Shown piece after piece: positions 35,133 through 43,989 of a stretch of 57,365 bases of DNA. Origin of the DNA: Sphingobacterium sp. UBA4616 (GTDB lineage Bacteria > Bacteroidota > Bacteroidia > Sphingobacteriales > Sphingobacteriaceae). The translations under genes were made by a program, and so were the position numbers. Each line of letters opens with the position of its first letter. Within the stretch, counting starts at the first letter, position 1. The stretch spans positions 148,798-206,162 of the forward strand of contig DGIS01000020.1 of the NCBI GenBank assembly GCA_002386525.1, given 5' to 3'. The notes under the pieces were generated by a model. That model saw only the letters and a list, made by a program, of their open reading frames with translations, made no database searches and was not told where the DNA came from.

Positions 35133-35921
35133 ATGTTAAAATATATCTTTTTTCTCCTTTTCTGTTGTTCTGCCCTAGGTTTAAAAGCACAGTACGTGCT
35201 ATTTGGACGAGCTGGGACTATTTCCTACGACAAAACGATGTACATGAAGAATATCGTAACTAAAAAATTTATCAGTAAGGCCGATAATAACTCAAAGCAG
35301 TTTTTTGAGCGTATAGTACCTAGGTTGCCGGAAAGTGCGATATTGAAGAAATCTCTGAAATTCAATACTACAGAGACTTTATTTGAATCTATAAAAGATG
35401 ATGGGCTGGACGCTGAGATTAAACAGTACATTATGATGCTTGCATTGGATTTTGATGCAACAACACTTTCCAATATGCTTAACCGATCGTTTTTGAGATA
35501 TAACGATATAGTAGGTGAGAAAATCATCGTTCAGGACTCGATGAGGCGTATCAAGTGGAAAATCACAGATGAGTATCGCGAGATTGCAGGGTATAATTGT
35601 AGGAGGGCCAATGGTATTACACCAGACTCTATTTATGTCATTGGCTACTATTGCAATGAAATTCCCATCAGCGGCGGTCCCGAATCTATCAATGGTCTGC
35701 CTGGGATGATTTTAGGGTTAGTGGTGCCAAGTCAGCACGTTTCCTATTTTGCAACAAAAGTCGAATTTAGTAACACCGTTGTGATGGATAAAAAGAAGTT
35801 AGAGAACACTAAAGTGAAACGTTTGTCAAGAAAGGCGATGACCGATCAGTTTACAAGTGTACTATCTGAGCACATGAATAAAGAAACTGTTCAATTTATT
35901 ATGGAACTTGGCAATTTATAA
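35133..35921 (+). CDS. GLPGLI family protein
   Basis: 262 aa, exported (signal peptide to about residue 19, GLKAQ). The family-defining motif appears as INGLPGMILGL near residue 190, preceded by the conserved YNCRRA and GYYCNEIPISGGP segments. It begins 18 bases after the beta-barrel gene, the pairing expected for this family. Function is unknown; a periplasmic partner or processing factor of the barrel protein is a reasonable guess from co-occurrence. Confidence 0.9.
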   Translation: MLKYIFFLLFCCSALGLKAQYVLFGRAGTISYDKTMYMKNIVTKKFISKADNNSKQFFERIVPRLPESAILKKSLKFNTTETLFESIKDDGLDAEIKQYIMMLALDFDATTLSNMLNRSFLRYNDIVGEKIIVQDSMRRIKWKITDEYREIAGYNCRRANGITPDSIYVIGYYCNEIPISGGPESINGLPGMILGLVVPSQHVSYFATKVEFSNTVVMDKKKLENTKVKRLSRKAMTDQFTSVLSEHMNKETVQFIMELGNL

Positions 35922-36030
35922 ACATTGCAAAATGCTGTTCCAATAATAATTACCTTTTTGTCAGCTAACTTGTAATACAAAGTAAAAACGATGGAGGGGA
36001 AAAGGTCTATGAGAGACTGCAGCCTTCTAA

Positions 36031-36060
36031 AAAAAGGCCTTTCATTTGAAAGGCCTTTTT
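36031..36060. terminator. Bidirectional terminator between GLPGLI and histone-like genes
   Basis: Near-perfect palindrome AAAGGCCTTTC-ATTT-GAAAGGCCTTT with A/T tracts on both sides, between converging genes at 35921 and 36081. Confidence 0.85.
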
Positions 36061-36080
36061 TATGTTAACTCCGAAAAAGA

Positions 36081-36260
36081 CTATTTTCCGTCGTTTTTCT
36101 TAGCAGTTACTTCGTTACGAATTTCTTGTGCTAAAGTTTTGATTTCTTGTAATCCTTTACGTACACGTGTACCAGCTGCAGAATTACCATTGTTGAAGAA
36201 CTTGTCTGCATCAGCTTCGATAGAAGCTACTAACTCTTTTAATTTTACGTAGTTTTCCAT
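36081..36260 (-). CDS. Histone H1-like (Hc1-type) small DNA-associated protein
   Basis: A 59-aa basic helical protein beginning MENYVKLKELVASIEADADK and ending in EVTAKKNDGK. The middle RVRKGLQEIKTLAQEIRNEV forms an amphipathic helix. This is the short histone H1-like protein widespread in Bacteroidota, related to chlamydial Hc1 but lacking its long Lys/Ala tail. It is likely an abundant nucleoid-associated protein, though DNA binding here is inferred. A strong terminator follows its stop codon on the minus strand. Confidence 0.85.
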   Translation of the reverse strand: MENYVKLKELVASIEADADKFFNNGNSAAGTRVRKGLQEIKTLAQEIRNEVTAKKNDGK

Positions 36261-36376
36261 TTTTTTATAATTATAATTTTAGTTTTTATGGTTTTTCCTA
36301 AACACTCCTTAAATATACAAAAACGAATCAAATAGAAAATAAATTTCGTTTTTTTTATTCGAAAAAGCTGAAAAAA

Positions 36377-38515
36377 CTATTCAACAATCTTTAGTTCGTC
36401 AATAATGTTGGTCGCCCCTGCAAATTTATCGATGATAAATAATACATAACGAATATCCACTGAAATTGTACGTTGTAGCTTATGGTCAAAGATTACATCA
36501 CCAGCCATTGCTTCAATATTACCATCAAAAGCTAGGCCAATTAATTCGCCATTACCATTTATTACTGGCGACCCGGAGTTTCCGCCTGTTATGTCGTTGT
36601 CACTTAGGAAGTTTACTGGTAAATATCCTTTTTTGTCCGCATAGCGACCATAGTCCTTATTATTATACAGGTCAATTAAACGTTGTGGTAAATCAAACTC
36701 CTCATCACCTTTTTTGTACTTTGCAATGGTACCTTTTAATGTCGTGTAAAAGTTCTTGTCAGCATCGTTACGCGGATCGTTTGGTAAGCCTTTTATCGAA
36801 CCGTAAGTTAACCGCAAAGTACTGTTGGCATCCGGATAGAATTTACCTTTTGGATTCGAGGCCAATACCCCGGCAACATACTTACGATAAGCAGCTTCAA
36901 ATTTGTCGTCCTGGATTTTCCAGTTAGGATCGGTTTGACGATATCTATTGAGTAAAGCTGAAGAAAGTTTATACAATGGGTCATTTGCCAAGATTTCAGC
37001 ATTCGGAGTTTCCAAGTAATTGTTCAGGCGTTCAGCCGAAGCGAAGATGCTGTTCTTCACAGCTTCTTTGACAAAAGCTGTAAAGTCGCCATTGTTCTTA
37101 GCTGCCAATTCTGCAATATATGGTGCTATATTTCCAGCCTTTTTAGCATACAGGTTCAATTCGTCAATCAATACTTGCTCTTCAAGAGGCATGTACATCT
37201 TTTCATAACCAGCATCTATGGCAGATTTTAAACGTGGGAGAATTGCATTCCTTTGCGCTTCGTCTCCAGCAGTATATACTTCCAATCCGGATCCGATTGA
37301 ATAGGGAAGAGCTGCAATCGCACTGGAACGCAACATGCCCATTAAATAGTTGTCATGTCTAGCTTTATCGTTCGTTGCTGCATAAAACTCATTGATTGTA
37401 TTGATGACATCACCATATTCGGCTTTATTTGCAGTTTTATTTGCCCATTTGTCAAATTTAGCCTCGTCTTTTGCTTTTGCTTCCGCCGTTTTATGCAATG
37501 TCAAAGCGTCAATCATCCCTTGACGATTTTTCCAGTAATTCGCTACTTGAGAGTATTTAGACGCGTAGTTCAATTTGACCGCTTGATCTTGATCCATAAA
37601 TTTTTTCATCGCATCCATACCAGTTTTAGACGCTTCTACCCAGGCGGGATAGGCGAATTTCACATTCTGATTGATCCCTCCTGAAGGCATCCAACGGTTT
37701 GTACGACCAGGGTAACCTAAAATCATCGCAAAATCTCCTTCTTGAACACCTTTTAAGCTTACAGGAAGGAAATGCTTAGGTTTCAAAGGAACATTGTCCT
37801 GTGCATACTCTGCTGGATTCCCATTCTTATCAGCGTAGACACGGAAAATTGAGAAGTCACCAGTATGACGTGGCCATTCCCAGTTATCGGTATCACCACC
37901 AAATTTTCCAATGCTATTTGGAGGGGTTCCTACCAACCGAACGTCATTGTAATCTTGGTATACAAAATAATAGTACTCGTTGCCTTGGTAGAATGATTTT
38001 ACCTCAACCACGTACTTGCCGTTTTCGCTATTTTCCTTTTGGATTTTAGCCGTTTCAGCTGCGATGATCTTTTTACGTTCATCTTCAGACATTTTGTTGT
38101 TCACGAGACCTAAGATTCGCTTGGAAACATCATCCATACGAACAAAAAAGCGAACCGACAGAGATTTTGGCTTTAGTTCCTCAGATTTGGATTTGGCCCA
38201 AAAGCCATTTGTCAAATGATCATTTTCCGGCGTAGAAAGTTCGGCAATGGCACCATATCCACAATGGTGGTTGGTAAATACCAAGCCTTGGTCTGAAACG
38301 ATTTCTGCTGTACATCCGCCGTTGAATTGTACAATTGCATCTTTTAGACTAGAGTTGTTAATGCTGTAGATTTCTTCGGCACTTAAACGAAGTCCTTTTT
38401 TCTGCATATCTGACTCATTCAGACGCTTCAAATACATTAAAAACCACATCCCTTCGTCGGCAAATGCAGTAAAGCCTGTTGTTATGAACAACAAACACAT
38501 CCATAATTTTTTCAT
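36377..38515 (-). CDS. S46 family dipeptidyl peptidase (DPP7/DPP11 type)
   Basis: 712 aa with signal peptide (1-19), so periplasmic or surface located. It removes dipeptides from peptide N-termini. Visible: catalytic His84 in TNHHCGYG, the central helical domain (about 250-560) and catalytic Ser647 in GGNSGSPV. Residue 665 is Gly in FDGN; in this family a Gly at that point is the DPP7-like state (hydrophobic P1), while DPP11 has Arg for acidic P1. DPP7-like specificity is therefore inferred. The gene has a good promoter at 38548-38578. Confidence 0.93.
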   Translation of the reverse strand: MKKLWMCLLFITTGFTAFADEGMWFLMYLKRLNESDMQKKGLRLSAEEIYSINNSSLKDAIVQFNGGCTAEIVSDQGLVFTNHHCGYGAIAELSTPENDHLTNGFWAKSKSEELKPKSLSVRFFVRMDDVSKRILGLVNNKMSEDERKKIIAAETAKIQKENSENGKYVVEVKSFYQGNEYYYFVYQDYNDVRLVGTPPNSIGKFGGDTDNWEWPRHTGDFSIFRVYADKNGNPAEYAQDNVPLKPKHFLPVSLKGVQEGDFAMILGYPGRTNRWMPSGGINQNVKFAYPAWVEASKTGMDAMKKFMDQDQAVKLNYASKYSQVANYWKNRQGMIDALTLHKTAEAKAKDEAKFDKWANKTANKAEYGDVINTINEFYAATNDKARHDNYLMGMLRSSAIAALPYSIGSGLEVYTAGDEAQRNAILPRLKSAIDAGYEKMYMPLEEQVLIDELNLYAKKAGNIAPYIAELAAKNNGDFTAFVKEAVKNSIFASAERLNNYLETPNAEILANDPLYKLSSALLNRYRQTDPNWKIQDDKFEAAYRKYVAGVLASNPKGKFYPDANSTLRLTYGSIKGLPNDPRNDADKNFYTTLKGTIAKYKKGDEEFDLPQRLIDLYNNKDYGRYADKKGYLPVNFLSDNDITGGNSGSPVINGNGELIGLAFDGNIEAMAGDVIFDHKLQRTISVDIRYVLFIIDKFAGATNIIDELKIVE

Positions 38516-38547
38516 ATCAACCTGATAAAAAGTTTGTTTATACAGTA

Positions 38548-38578
38548 CAAAAATGCTTTAATTCTCTTAAAAACCAAA
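38548..38578 (-). promoter_or_regulatory. Promoter of the S46 peptidase gene
   Basis: TTTG (38575-38578), 19 bases, then CATTTTTG (38548-38555), seven of eight positions of TAnnTTTG; ATG 33 bases downstream. Confidence 0.5.
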
Positions 38579-38679
38579 ATATTAGACTTTATAATGTGCT
38601 TTTCACCAATTTTTATGTCAATTAAAAGTAAATGTGTGTGGTATTGATCGCCAAGGAAAGCCAAATGGACTCTTTTCCT

Positions 38680-38687
38680 TATCTTTG
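38680..38687 (+). promoter_or_regulatory. -7 box abutting the helicase start codon
   Basis: TATCTTTG, exact consensus, ends 4 bases before the ATG at 38692. Transcription would start at or within a few bases of the start codon. No convincing -33 box is visible. Confidence 0.4.
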
Positions 38688-38691
38688 CAAG

Positions 38692-40062
38692 ATGCAGCAA
38701 TCATTTGAAAATTTTAAATTCAATAAACAGATCTTAAATGCGATAGCGGAGGCGGGGTATCAACACCCGACCGAAATCCAAGAAAAGGCAATTACACCCA
38801 TATTGGCCGGACAGGATGTGATGGGAATCGCTCAAACGGGAACTGGAAAGACGGCGGCGTTTGTGCTGCCTATGCTGATGAAGCTAAAGTATGCTCAAGG
38901 AAATGATGCACGGGCGTTGATTTTAACACCGACAAGAGAGCTAGCCATGCAGATAGACGAAAATATCAAATTATTTTCTACTTATCTCGATTTGCGTTCA
39001 GTGGTTCTCTATGGCGGATTAGGACCAAAAACTCAGATAGAGACACTCGAAAAAGGAATAGATATAATCGTGGCAACACCAGGTAGATTTTTAGACCTGT
39101 ATCTCGAGGGGCATATTGTTGTCAAATCGCTCAAGTTTTTGGTCTTAGACGAAGCAGATAAAATGATGGATATGGGCTTTATTAGTAAAATCCATCGCGT
39201 TTTGGAAATCGTACCCCGCAAACGTCAAAACTTATTGTTTTCGGCTACCATGAGTGAACTCGTACGGAAAATAGCAGGTGATTTCTTAGCATTCCCGACC
39301 GTAATTGAGGTGTCAGAACAAGCCACACCAGCAAAGACGGTTAGTCAGGCATTGTATGTTGTTCCCAACCAAAAGACAAAATTGAATTTACTTCAGCATC
39401 TTCTGAAAGATGATGAAGCCTTTAGCCGATTGATTGTTTTCTGTAAAACAAAGCAAGTTGCGGACAACGTCTTCCACTTTTTGGAGCGTAAATATGGTAA
39501 AGATGAGGTTCGTGTTATTCATGCCAATAAAGGTCAGAATACACGTATCAATTCGATCAATGCATTCAAGGAAGGAAATGTTCGTATTTTGGTCGCGACT
39601 GATGTCGCTGCGCGTGGACTTGATGTTTCGAATGTGAGCCATGTGATTAATTTTGAAGTCCCTATTGTTATTGAAGACTATGTGCACCGTATTGGACGAA
39701 CTGGACGCGCGTTTAATGAAGGTGATGCAATTACGTTTTGTAATGAGGCTGAGAAGTATTACGTTCGTAAGATAGAAAAGTTAATCAAGCAAAGTATACC
39801 TGTATATCCAATCCCTGAAGATGTCTTTATAGAGAAAACACCTTTTCATGAAAAACAAGACATTGCGCGCGAGATTGACAATCAGAAGCGAAAAGACAAT
39901 CCAGATTTTCAGGGTGCTTTTCACGAGAAAAAATATGTTATCAAACAGAAAGAGGTCCGAGATGCACAGCGCGCTTCCGGATTTAAACCAAAAGCAAAAA
40001 GTAAAAGTAAGTCTGCAGGCGGAAAATCGGGAGGAACTAATCGTAATTTTAAAAAACGCTAA
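38692..40062 (+). CDS. DEAD-box ATP-dependent RNA helicase
   Basis: 456 aa. Motifs in order: F-N-Q-type Q motif (HPTEIQEKAI), Walker A AQTGTGKTA, PTRELAMQ, GG, TPGR, DEAD, SAT, then in domain 2 IVFCKTK, ATDVAARGLD and HRIGRTGR. A Lys-rich tail (KPKAKSKSKSAGGKSGG) of about 60 residues probably binds RNA. It belongs with RhlE/DeaD-like helicases of ribosome assembly or cold adaptation. The open frame extends 20 codons upstream, but MQQSFENFKFN is the family-like start. Confidence 0.94.
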   Translation: MQQSFENFKFNKQILNAIAEAGYQHPTEIQEKAITPILAGQDVMGIAQTGTGKTAAFVLPMLMKLKYAQGNDARALILTPTRELAMQIDENIKLFSTYLDLRSVVLYGGLGPKTQIETLEKGIDIIVATPGRFLDLYLEGHIVVKSLKFLVLDEADKMMDMGFISKIHRVLEIVPRKRQNLLFSATMSELVRKIAGDFLAFPTVIEVSEQATPAKTVSQALYVVPNQKTKLNLLQHLLKDDEAFSRLIVFCKTKQVADNVFHFLERKYGKDEVRVIHANKGQNTRINSINAFKEGNVRILVATDVAARGLDVSNVSHVINFEVPIVIEDYVHRIGRTGRAFNEGDAITFCNEAEKYYVRKIEKLIKQSIPVYPIPEDVFIEKTPFHEKQDIAREIDNQKRKDNPDFQGAFHEKKYVIKQKEVRDAQRASGFKPKAKSKSKSAGGKSGGTNRNFKKR

Positions 40063-40073
40063 TTTATTACGTC

Positions 40074-40319
40074 GTGCGCTTTACTCCACTAAATATCGCT
40101 AGTGCAAGCCTTGTTGCCTGGTTTGTCATGGAAAATTCCGCTGATGAAAAGGCGCTGTTTACTTGGGGTGCATTTATCCTACTGTTGCTGATATTCACCC
40201 TAGTTGATATCGCATTTAGGGTCTTTGTAAAGCAAAATAAAAAGATGTGGTTATTACAATTAGCTTTTTTGGTAGTTGTTTGTGTGACCAGTTTAATTGT
40301 CAAAGTAACCTTTGCGTAA
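40074..40319 (+). CDS. Small two-span membrane protein (GTG start)
   Basis: 81 aa, not recognised. Two strong hydrophobic stretches (about residues 29-50 and 60-78) with a basic connector (FVKQNKKMW). It uses a GTG start and lies 11 bases after the helicase, so it may be translated from the same mRNA. Confidence 0.6.
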   Translation: MRFTPLNIASASLVAWFVMENSADEKALFTWGAFILLLLIFTLVDIAFRVFVKQNKKMWLLQLAFLVVVCVTSLIVKVTFA

Positions 40320-40423
40320 GAAATCAAATTAAAAATAATAGACAGGTTATGTCTTGAATTAATGGAGAATATCACCATATTACGAAACATAGCTCAATAT
40401 AAATAGTTCAAATAATATTTAAG

Positions 40424-40774
40424 ATGAAAAAAGCTGAAATAAAACTACAGGTAGAATTAGATGAAAACAACGTGCCTGAAAATATCATGTGGTCGTCTAC
40501 AGATGGCAATAGTGCAGAGGAGTTACCTGCAAAAGCCATGTTTCTAGCCTTATGGGATTCACATTATAAGAATTCAATGCGTATCGACCTTTGGACTAAA
40601 GATATGCCCTATGATGAGATGAAGCGCTTTTTCTATGAGACTTTGCAAACATTGGGAGACTCTTTTATCCGTTCTTCAGGAGGCGATCCGATGGCGGAAA
40701 AAGTTATTGGTGACCTACGTGACTACTGTGCGCATTTTGCCGATAAAATGGAAGTTTTAATGCCGAAACAATAG
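40424..40774 (+). CDS. gldC: Gliding motility protein GldC
   Basis: 116 aa, cytoplasmic. The sequence begins MKKAEIKLQVELDENNVPE and carries the WSSTDG and ALWDSHYKNSMRIDLWTKDM segments typical of GldC throughout. GldC is required for full gliding in Flavobacterium but is kept in many non-gliding Bacteroidota, where its role is unclear. No other gld or spr gene is in the window, so presence alone does not prove gliding. The EVE protein follows 29 bases later. Confidence 0.93.
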   Translation: MKKAEIKLQVELDENNVPENIMWSSTDGNSAEELPAKAMFLALWDSHYKNSMRIDLWTKDMPYDEMKRFFYETLQTLGDSFIRSSGGDPMAEKVIGDLRDYCAHFADKMEVLMPKQ

Positions 40775-40803
40775 GTTATAAAGTTTAATAATAATATTTG
40801 ACC

Positions 40804-41211
40804 ATGCAGTACTTCTTAGTAAAATCTGAACCATTTAAATATAGCTGGGAGCAATTTAATAAAGATGGACGCACCTTCTGGGATGGTGTCCGCAATTATC
40901 AAGCTAGGAATAATATCAAAGCGATGAAAGAAGGGGATTTGGTTCTATTCTACCATAGCAATGAAGGAAAGGAAGTTGTGGGTGTAGCCAAAGTAGTAAA
41001 GGAATTTTATCAAGATCCAACAACAGATGATGAGCGGTGGGTTGTAGTTGATCTGGAACCTGTAGAGACACTGAGTACCGCAGTTACACTAGAAACTATT
41101 AAGGCAGATGAGCAGTTGCAGGATATCGCTTTGGTGAGACAGGGACGTTTGTCTGTTATGCCACTTAAACCTGAAGAGTTTGATCGAATTTTGGCACTTG
41201 GCAACGCGTAG
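40804..41211 (+). CDS. EVE domain protein
   Basis: 135 aa, essentially one EVE/PUA-like domain: YFLVKSEPFKYSWEQF at the N-terminus, FWDGVRNYQARN (21-32), MKEGDLVLFYHSN, GVAKV, then VDLEPVETL. This fold reads modified bases such as N6-methyladenine or modified RNA nucleotides. In bacteria it occurs alone, as here, or with restriction enzymes. The ATG at 40804 is chosen over an in-frame TTG two codons earlier. A strong terminator follows. Confidence 0.92.
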   Translation: MQYFLVKSEPFKYSWEQFNKDGRTFWDGVRNYQARNNIKAMKEGDLVLFYHSNEGKEVVGVAKVVKEFYQDPTTDDERWVVVDLEPVETLSTAVTLETIKADEQLQDIALVRQGRLSVMPLKPEEFDRILALGNA

Positions 41212-41253
41212 GCTATCGCGAATGAACAAGACCAACATATGCGATATAATTAA

Positions 41254-41290
41254 AAAAGGGAAAACGTTGCGTTTTCCCTTTTGCTTTTTT
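41254..41290 (+). terminator. Terminator after the EVE-domain gene
   Basis: AAAAGGGAAAAC-GTTGC-GTTTTCCCTTTT hairpin, then GCTTTTTT. It lies between convergent genes and can work on both strands. Confidence 0.85.
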
Positions 41291-41320
41291 AAACAGTATG
41301 TGAACAAACAAAGTTAGGCA

Positions 41321-41863
41321 TCAGTTCTTTTGGCTAAAAAGGTTGACCAATGCTTGTAATTTTTTTGCATTTTCCGGCTTTAATTTCCCTGCAAGAATGA
41401 GACGCAGTTCTCTTCGCTGTAATGCATCTTCATATGCTTTGCGTTCTGAATCTGTTTCTGGAATTAATAGCGGTACCGCTTTAGGATTATTATCCGAATC
41501 AACAGCAACAAAGGTATAATAGGCTTCGTTTGTTTTTACACGGGTGCCTTCCGGTAAATTAGACGCGAAAATTTCCATGCGTACTTCCAAAGAACTATTA
41601 AACGCACGTGTTACTTGAGCTTGTATCGTGACGACCTCACCCAGTTTAATGGAGCGCTTAAAAGATACATTGTCAACAGATACTGTTACGACGACATTGC
41701 TACAGTGTTTTTGAGCAGCAATAGCCGAACAGATATCCATCCAATACAATAAACGGCCACCCATCAAATTTCCAAATGTATTGGTATCGTTGGGTAATAC
41801 CAATTCGTTCATCTCTGTGTATGACTCTCGCGCAAATTTCTCTATCATATCATTATTTGTCAT
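41321..41863 (-). CDS. Acyl-CoA thioesterase, hotdog fold (BFIT-like)
   Basis: 180 aa. The catalytic segment NTFGNLMGGRLLYWMDICSAIAA (around residues 27-49; Asn/Gly loop and Asp in the central helix) and VSVDNVSFKRSIKLGE identify a medium/long-chain acyl-CoA thioesterase. A C-terminal charged helix of about 45 residues is appended. Its ATG overlaps the upstream SDR stop (TAATG), so the two are translationally coupled. It differs in length and sequence from the thioesterase at 2104-2508. Confidence 0.9.
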   Translation of the reverse strand: MTNNDMIEKFARESYTEMNELVLPNDTNTFGNLMGGRLLYWMDICSAIAAQKHCSNVVVTVSVDNVSFKRSIKLGEVVTIQAQVTRAFNSSLEVRMEIFASNLPEGTRVKTNEAYYTFVAVDSDNNPKAVPLLIPETDSERKAYEDALQRRELRLILAGKLKPENAKKLQALVNLFSQKN

Positions 41864-42777
41864 TATCGTCCAAACGTTTTGAATTGATTATCTATGCTAG
41901 CCAAAGCATCCGTAAATGACGTCGGCACATAACCCAATTCAGCGTTAGATCTAGTCAGATCAAAGCCTGTCTGCCGTGGCCTGTTTTCTGCCTGTCCAAT
42001 GCTGGCAGCGCTGATCTCCGAAATCAATCCTTTATCTAGCTGCCAGTAGTCCGCAATTTGGTAGACAGCCTCATGGATTGACATCAACTCAGCACCTGAA
42101 ATGTGAAATATTCCCTGCGCCTCTCGGTCAATTGCGAGTTGACAAGCATAAGCCAAATCATCCACAAAGGTAGGCATTCTCCATTGGTCATTGACTACTT
42201 TTATGGGCTCATTTTGTGACAACTTACCTTTAGCCCATAATACGAGATTCGAACGGTTGGGGTCAGCATTAATTCCGTAGACTAATATCGTCCGTAGGAT
42301 AGCATATTTACAGCCAGACTGCGCAAGCACTTGTTCGGAAGCATATTTACTCTTGCCATATTGACTTTGCGGATTGGGAAGATCTGTTTCAATGTAAGGT
42401 GCATTTTTTTTTCCATCAAAAACAAAGTCTGTAGATAAGTGGATCAATTGTGTTTGTTGCTTAGCACAATAGGCGCCGAGATAGCCAACAAGATCGACAT
42501 TAAGCAATTGACAAGTCGCTTGATCTGCTTCACAAGCTTCTACACTCGTCATGGCTGCAGTATGGACGATTGTATCAAAAGTTTGCGCAGACAAAAAATC
42601 TGTTAACTGTGTACGGTCCAATAAGTCTACTTGAAAGAAAGCGTAATTCGCTTGATTCGGGTTTCGGTTTGGACCTTTTGAAAGAGCAACAACATCATAT
42701 TTGTCATTGCTAGCAAGTAAATCAACGATTTTTTGACCCAGGAATCCATTGGATCCTGTCACTAGAATTTTTTTCAT
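41863..42777 (-). CDS. SDR-family sugar-nucleotide-type reductase (RmlD-like)
   Basis: 304 aa extended short-chain dehydrogenase. NAD(P)-binding GSNGFLGQ at residues 7-14, the active-site STDFVFDG and YGKSK motifs, and a C-terminal GIFHISGAE block resemble RmlD-type dTDP-4-dehydrorhamnose reductases. The usual RmlABC partners are absent, so rhamnose synthesis is not supported by context; it may reduce another substrate. Start chosen at the MKKILVTGS methionine; two codons upstream is also possible. The 42778-42959 gap shows no clear feature. Confidence 0.85.
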   Translation of the reverse strand: MKKILVTGSNGFLGQKIVDLLASNDKYDVVALSKGPNRNPNQANYAFFQVDLLDRTQLTDFLSAQTFDTIVHTAAMTSVEACEADQATCQLLNVDLVGYLGAYCAKQQTQLIHLSTDFVFDGKKNAPYIETDLPNPQSQYGKSKYASEQVLAQSGCKYAILRTILVYGINADPNRSNLVLWAKGKLSQNEPIKVVNDQWRMPTFVDDLAYACQLAIDREAQGIFHISGAELMSIHEAVYQIADYWQLDKGLISEISAASIGQAENRPRQTGFDLTRSNAELGYVPTSFTDALASIDNQFKTFGR

Positions 42778-42959
42778 CAACAATAATTAAATGATATCCA
42801 AGCACCTGTTCATAGAGACTCATTTACGCTGTCTCAAGTGCGCTGTTTAGTTTATTCGTGTATATCTACAAAGCGGCTTATTTATTCGTGATGTAGCATT
42901 TGTGCATGCAAAAAGTTAAAGTGTCACATTTCGCTAAACGTCAGTCCGCTTTTTATTGT

Positions 42960-43904
42960 TTAATTGGTCCATACAAAATCCATTTTATTGGATTGTTTCA
43001 TAATATTTTCAACTACTGTTTTTTCAAGATCTAATATGGATTTTAAAGCGTTGTAATCAATTTTATCGGCATCATCAGTCGGCATATGGTAGTCTGGGTG
43101 TCCGCCCGTATGGAAAAACAATACCGGTATATTCTTTTTGTAGAATGAAGTCTGGTCAGAGCCGCCATTCCCATCCCGGCTTAGATTAAACTTTATAGGT
43201 GCCTGAATATCTTTGAATATCGCTGGCCATTGACTACTTGTTCCGTAACCGATTACAGCGAGGCCATTGCTGGGATTATAGCGACCAATCATATCCATAT
43301 TGAGCATTGCTGTGATTTTTTCCAAGGGTAGGGTAGGATGTTCCGTAAAATATTTAGAACCAACTAAGCCCAGTTCTTCTGCGCCGAAAGCAATCAACAG
43401 TAAGTTGTAGGCTTCTTTTTTATTGTTGCTGCTGAAATAACGTGCGAGCTCTAATAAGCCAGCAGTGCCAGAAGCATTGTCGTCGGCTCCGTTATGTATT
43501 TTGCCTACCCCTAAGGAATCTTTTGAACTTCCTTGGCGGCCTGTTCCAAGATGATCGTAATGTGCTCCTATAACCACAGTTAAAGCTGCGCCATTATCAA
43601 TAAAACCAATGATATTATCTGCCTGACGAATGCTGTCATCAACTTTTACTTTCCATACTTTCGCCTTGAAGGATTGGCGATACCCTTTTTCACCTTTGGG
43701 CTGAAGTTTGTATTTTTTAAATTCCTTTTCAATGTAATCTGCGGCTTTAAATACTTCCTTACTGCCTGTTCCCCTGCCTTTCATTTTGTCGTCGGCGAGG
43801 AAGTAGATATGTTTTTTTAAGTTGGAAACTTCAATCTGTTGTGCCTGCGCCGTTTTGATTCCGATTAAGCAGCAGAGTATCAGAAGTAGGCTGATGTTTT
43901 TCAT
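42960..43904 (-). CDS. M28-family zinc aminopeptidase, exported
   Basis: 314 aa with a signal peptide (1-21). The two-zinc site is complete: His115 (GAHYDHLG), Asp141 (NGADDNASG), Glu176/Glu177 (GAEELG), Asp204 (LNMDMIGR) and His273 (HPDYHMPTD). Family members release N-terminal amino acids outside the cytoplasm, which fits with the other exported peptidase (S46) in this window. Monocistronic by spacing. Confidence 0.93.
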   Translation of the reverse strand: MKNISLLLILCCLIGIKTAQAQQIEVSNLKKHIYFLADDKMKGRGTGSKEVFKAADYIEKEFKKYKLQPKGEKGYRQSFKAKVWKVKVDDSIRQADNIIGFIDNGAALTVVIGAHYDHLGTGRQGSSKDSLGVGKIHNGADDNASGTAGLLELARYFSSNNKKEAYNLLLIAFGAEELGLVGSKYFTEHPTLPLEKITAMLNMDMIGRYNPSNGLAVIGYGTSSQWPAIFKDIQAPIKFNLSRDGNGGSDQTSFYKKNIPVLFFHTGGHPDYHMPTDDADKIDYNALKSILDLEKTVVENIMKQSNKMDFVWTN

Positions 43905-43952
43905 GTTAATAGCAATGTTTAAGTAGTTTCGCGTATTATATATACAAAAATA

Positions 43953-43978
43953 AAAGCCTTGAGATTAACAAGGCTTTA
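43953..43978 (-). terminator. Terminator of the ileS-dksA-like-lspA operon
   Basis: AAAGCCTTG / CAAGGCTTT stem with a 7-base loop; on the minus strand TATTTTTG follows. It lies 12 bases past the lspA stop. Confidence 0.75.
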
Positions 43979-43989
43979 GGGATATTTCA

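Noticed and set aside
36466..36927. 153-codon plus-strand ORF
   Set aside because: Lies wholly antisense to the well-supported S46 peptidase; composition (many His, Tyr, Leu, Arg) is that of a shadow frame.
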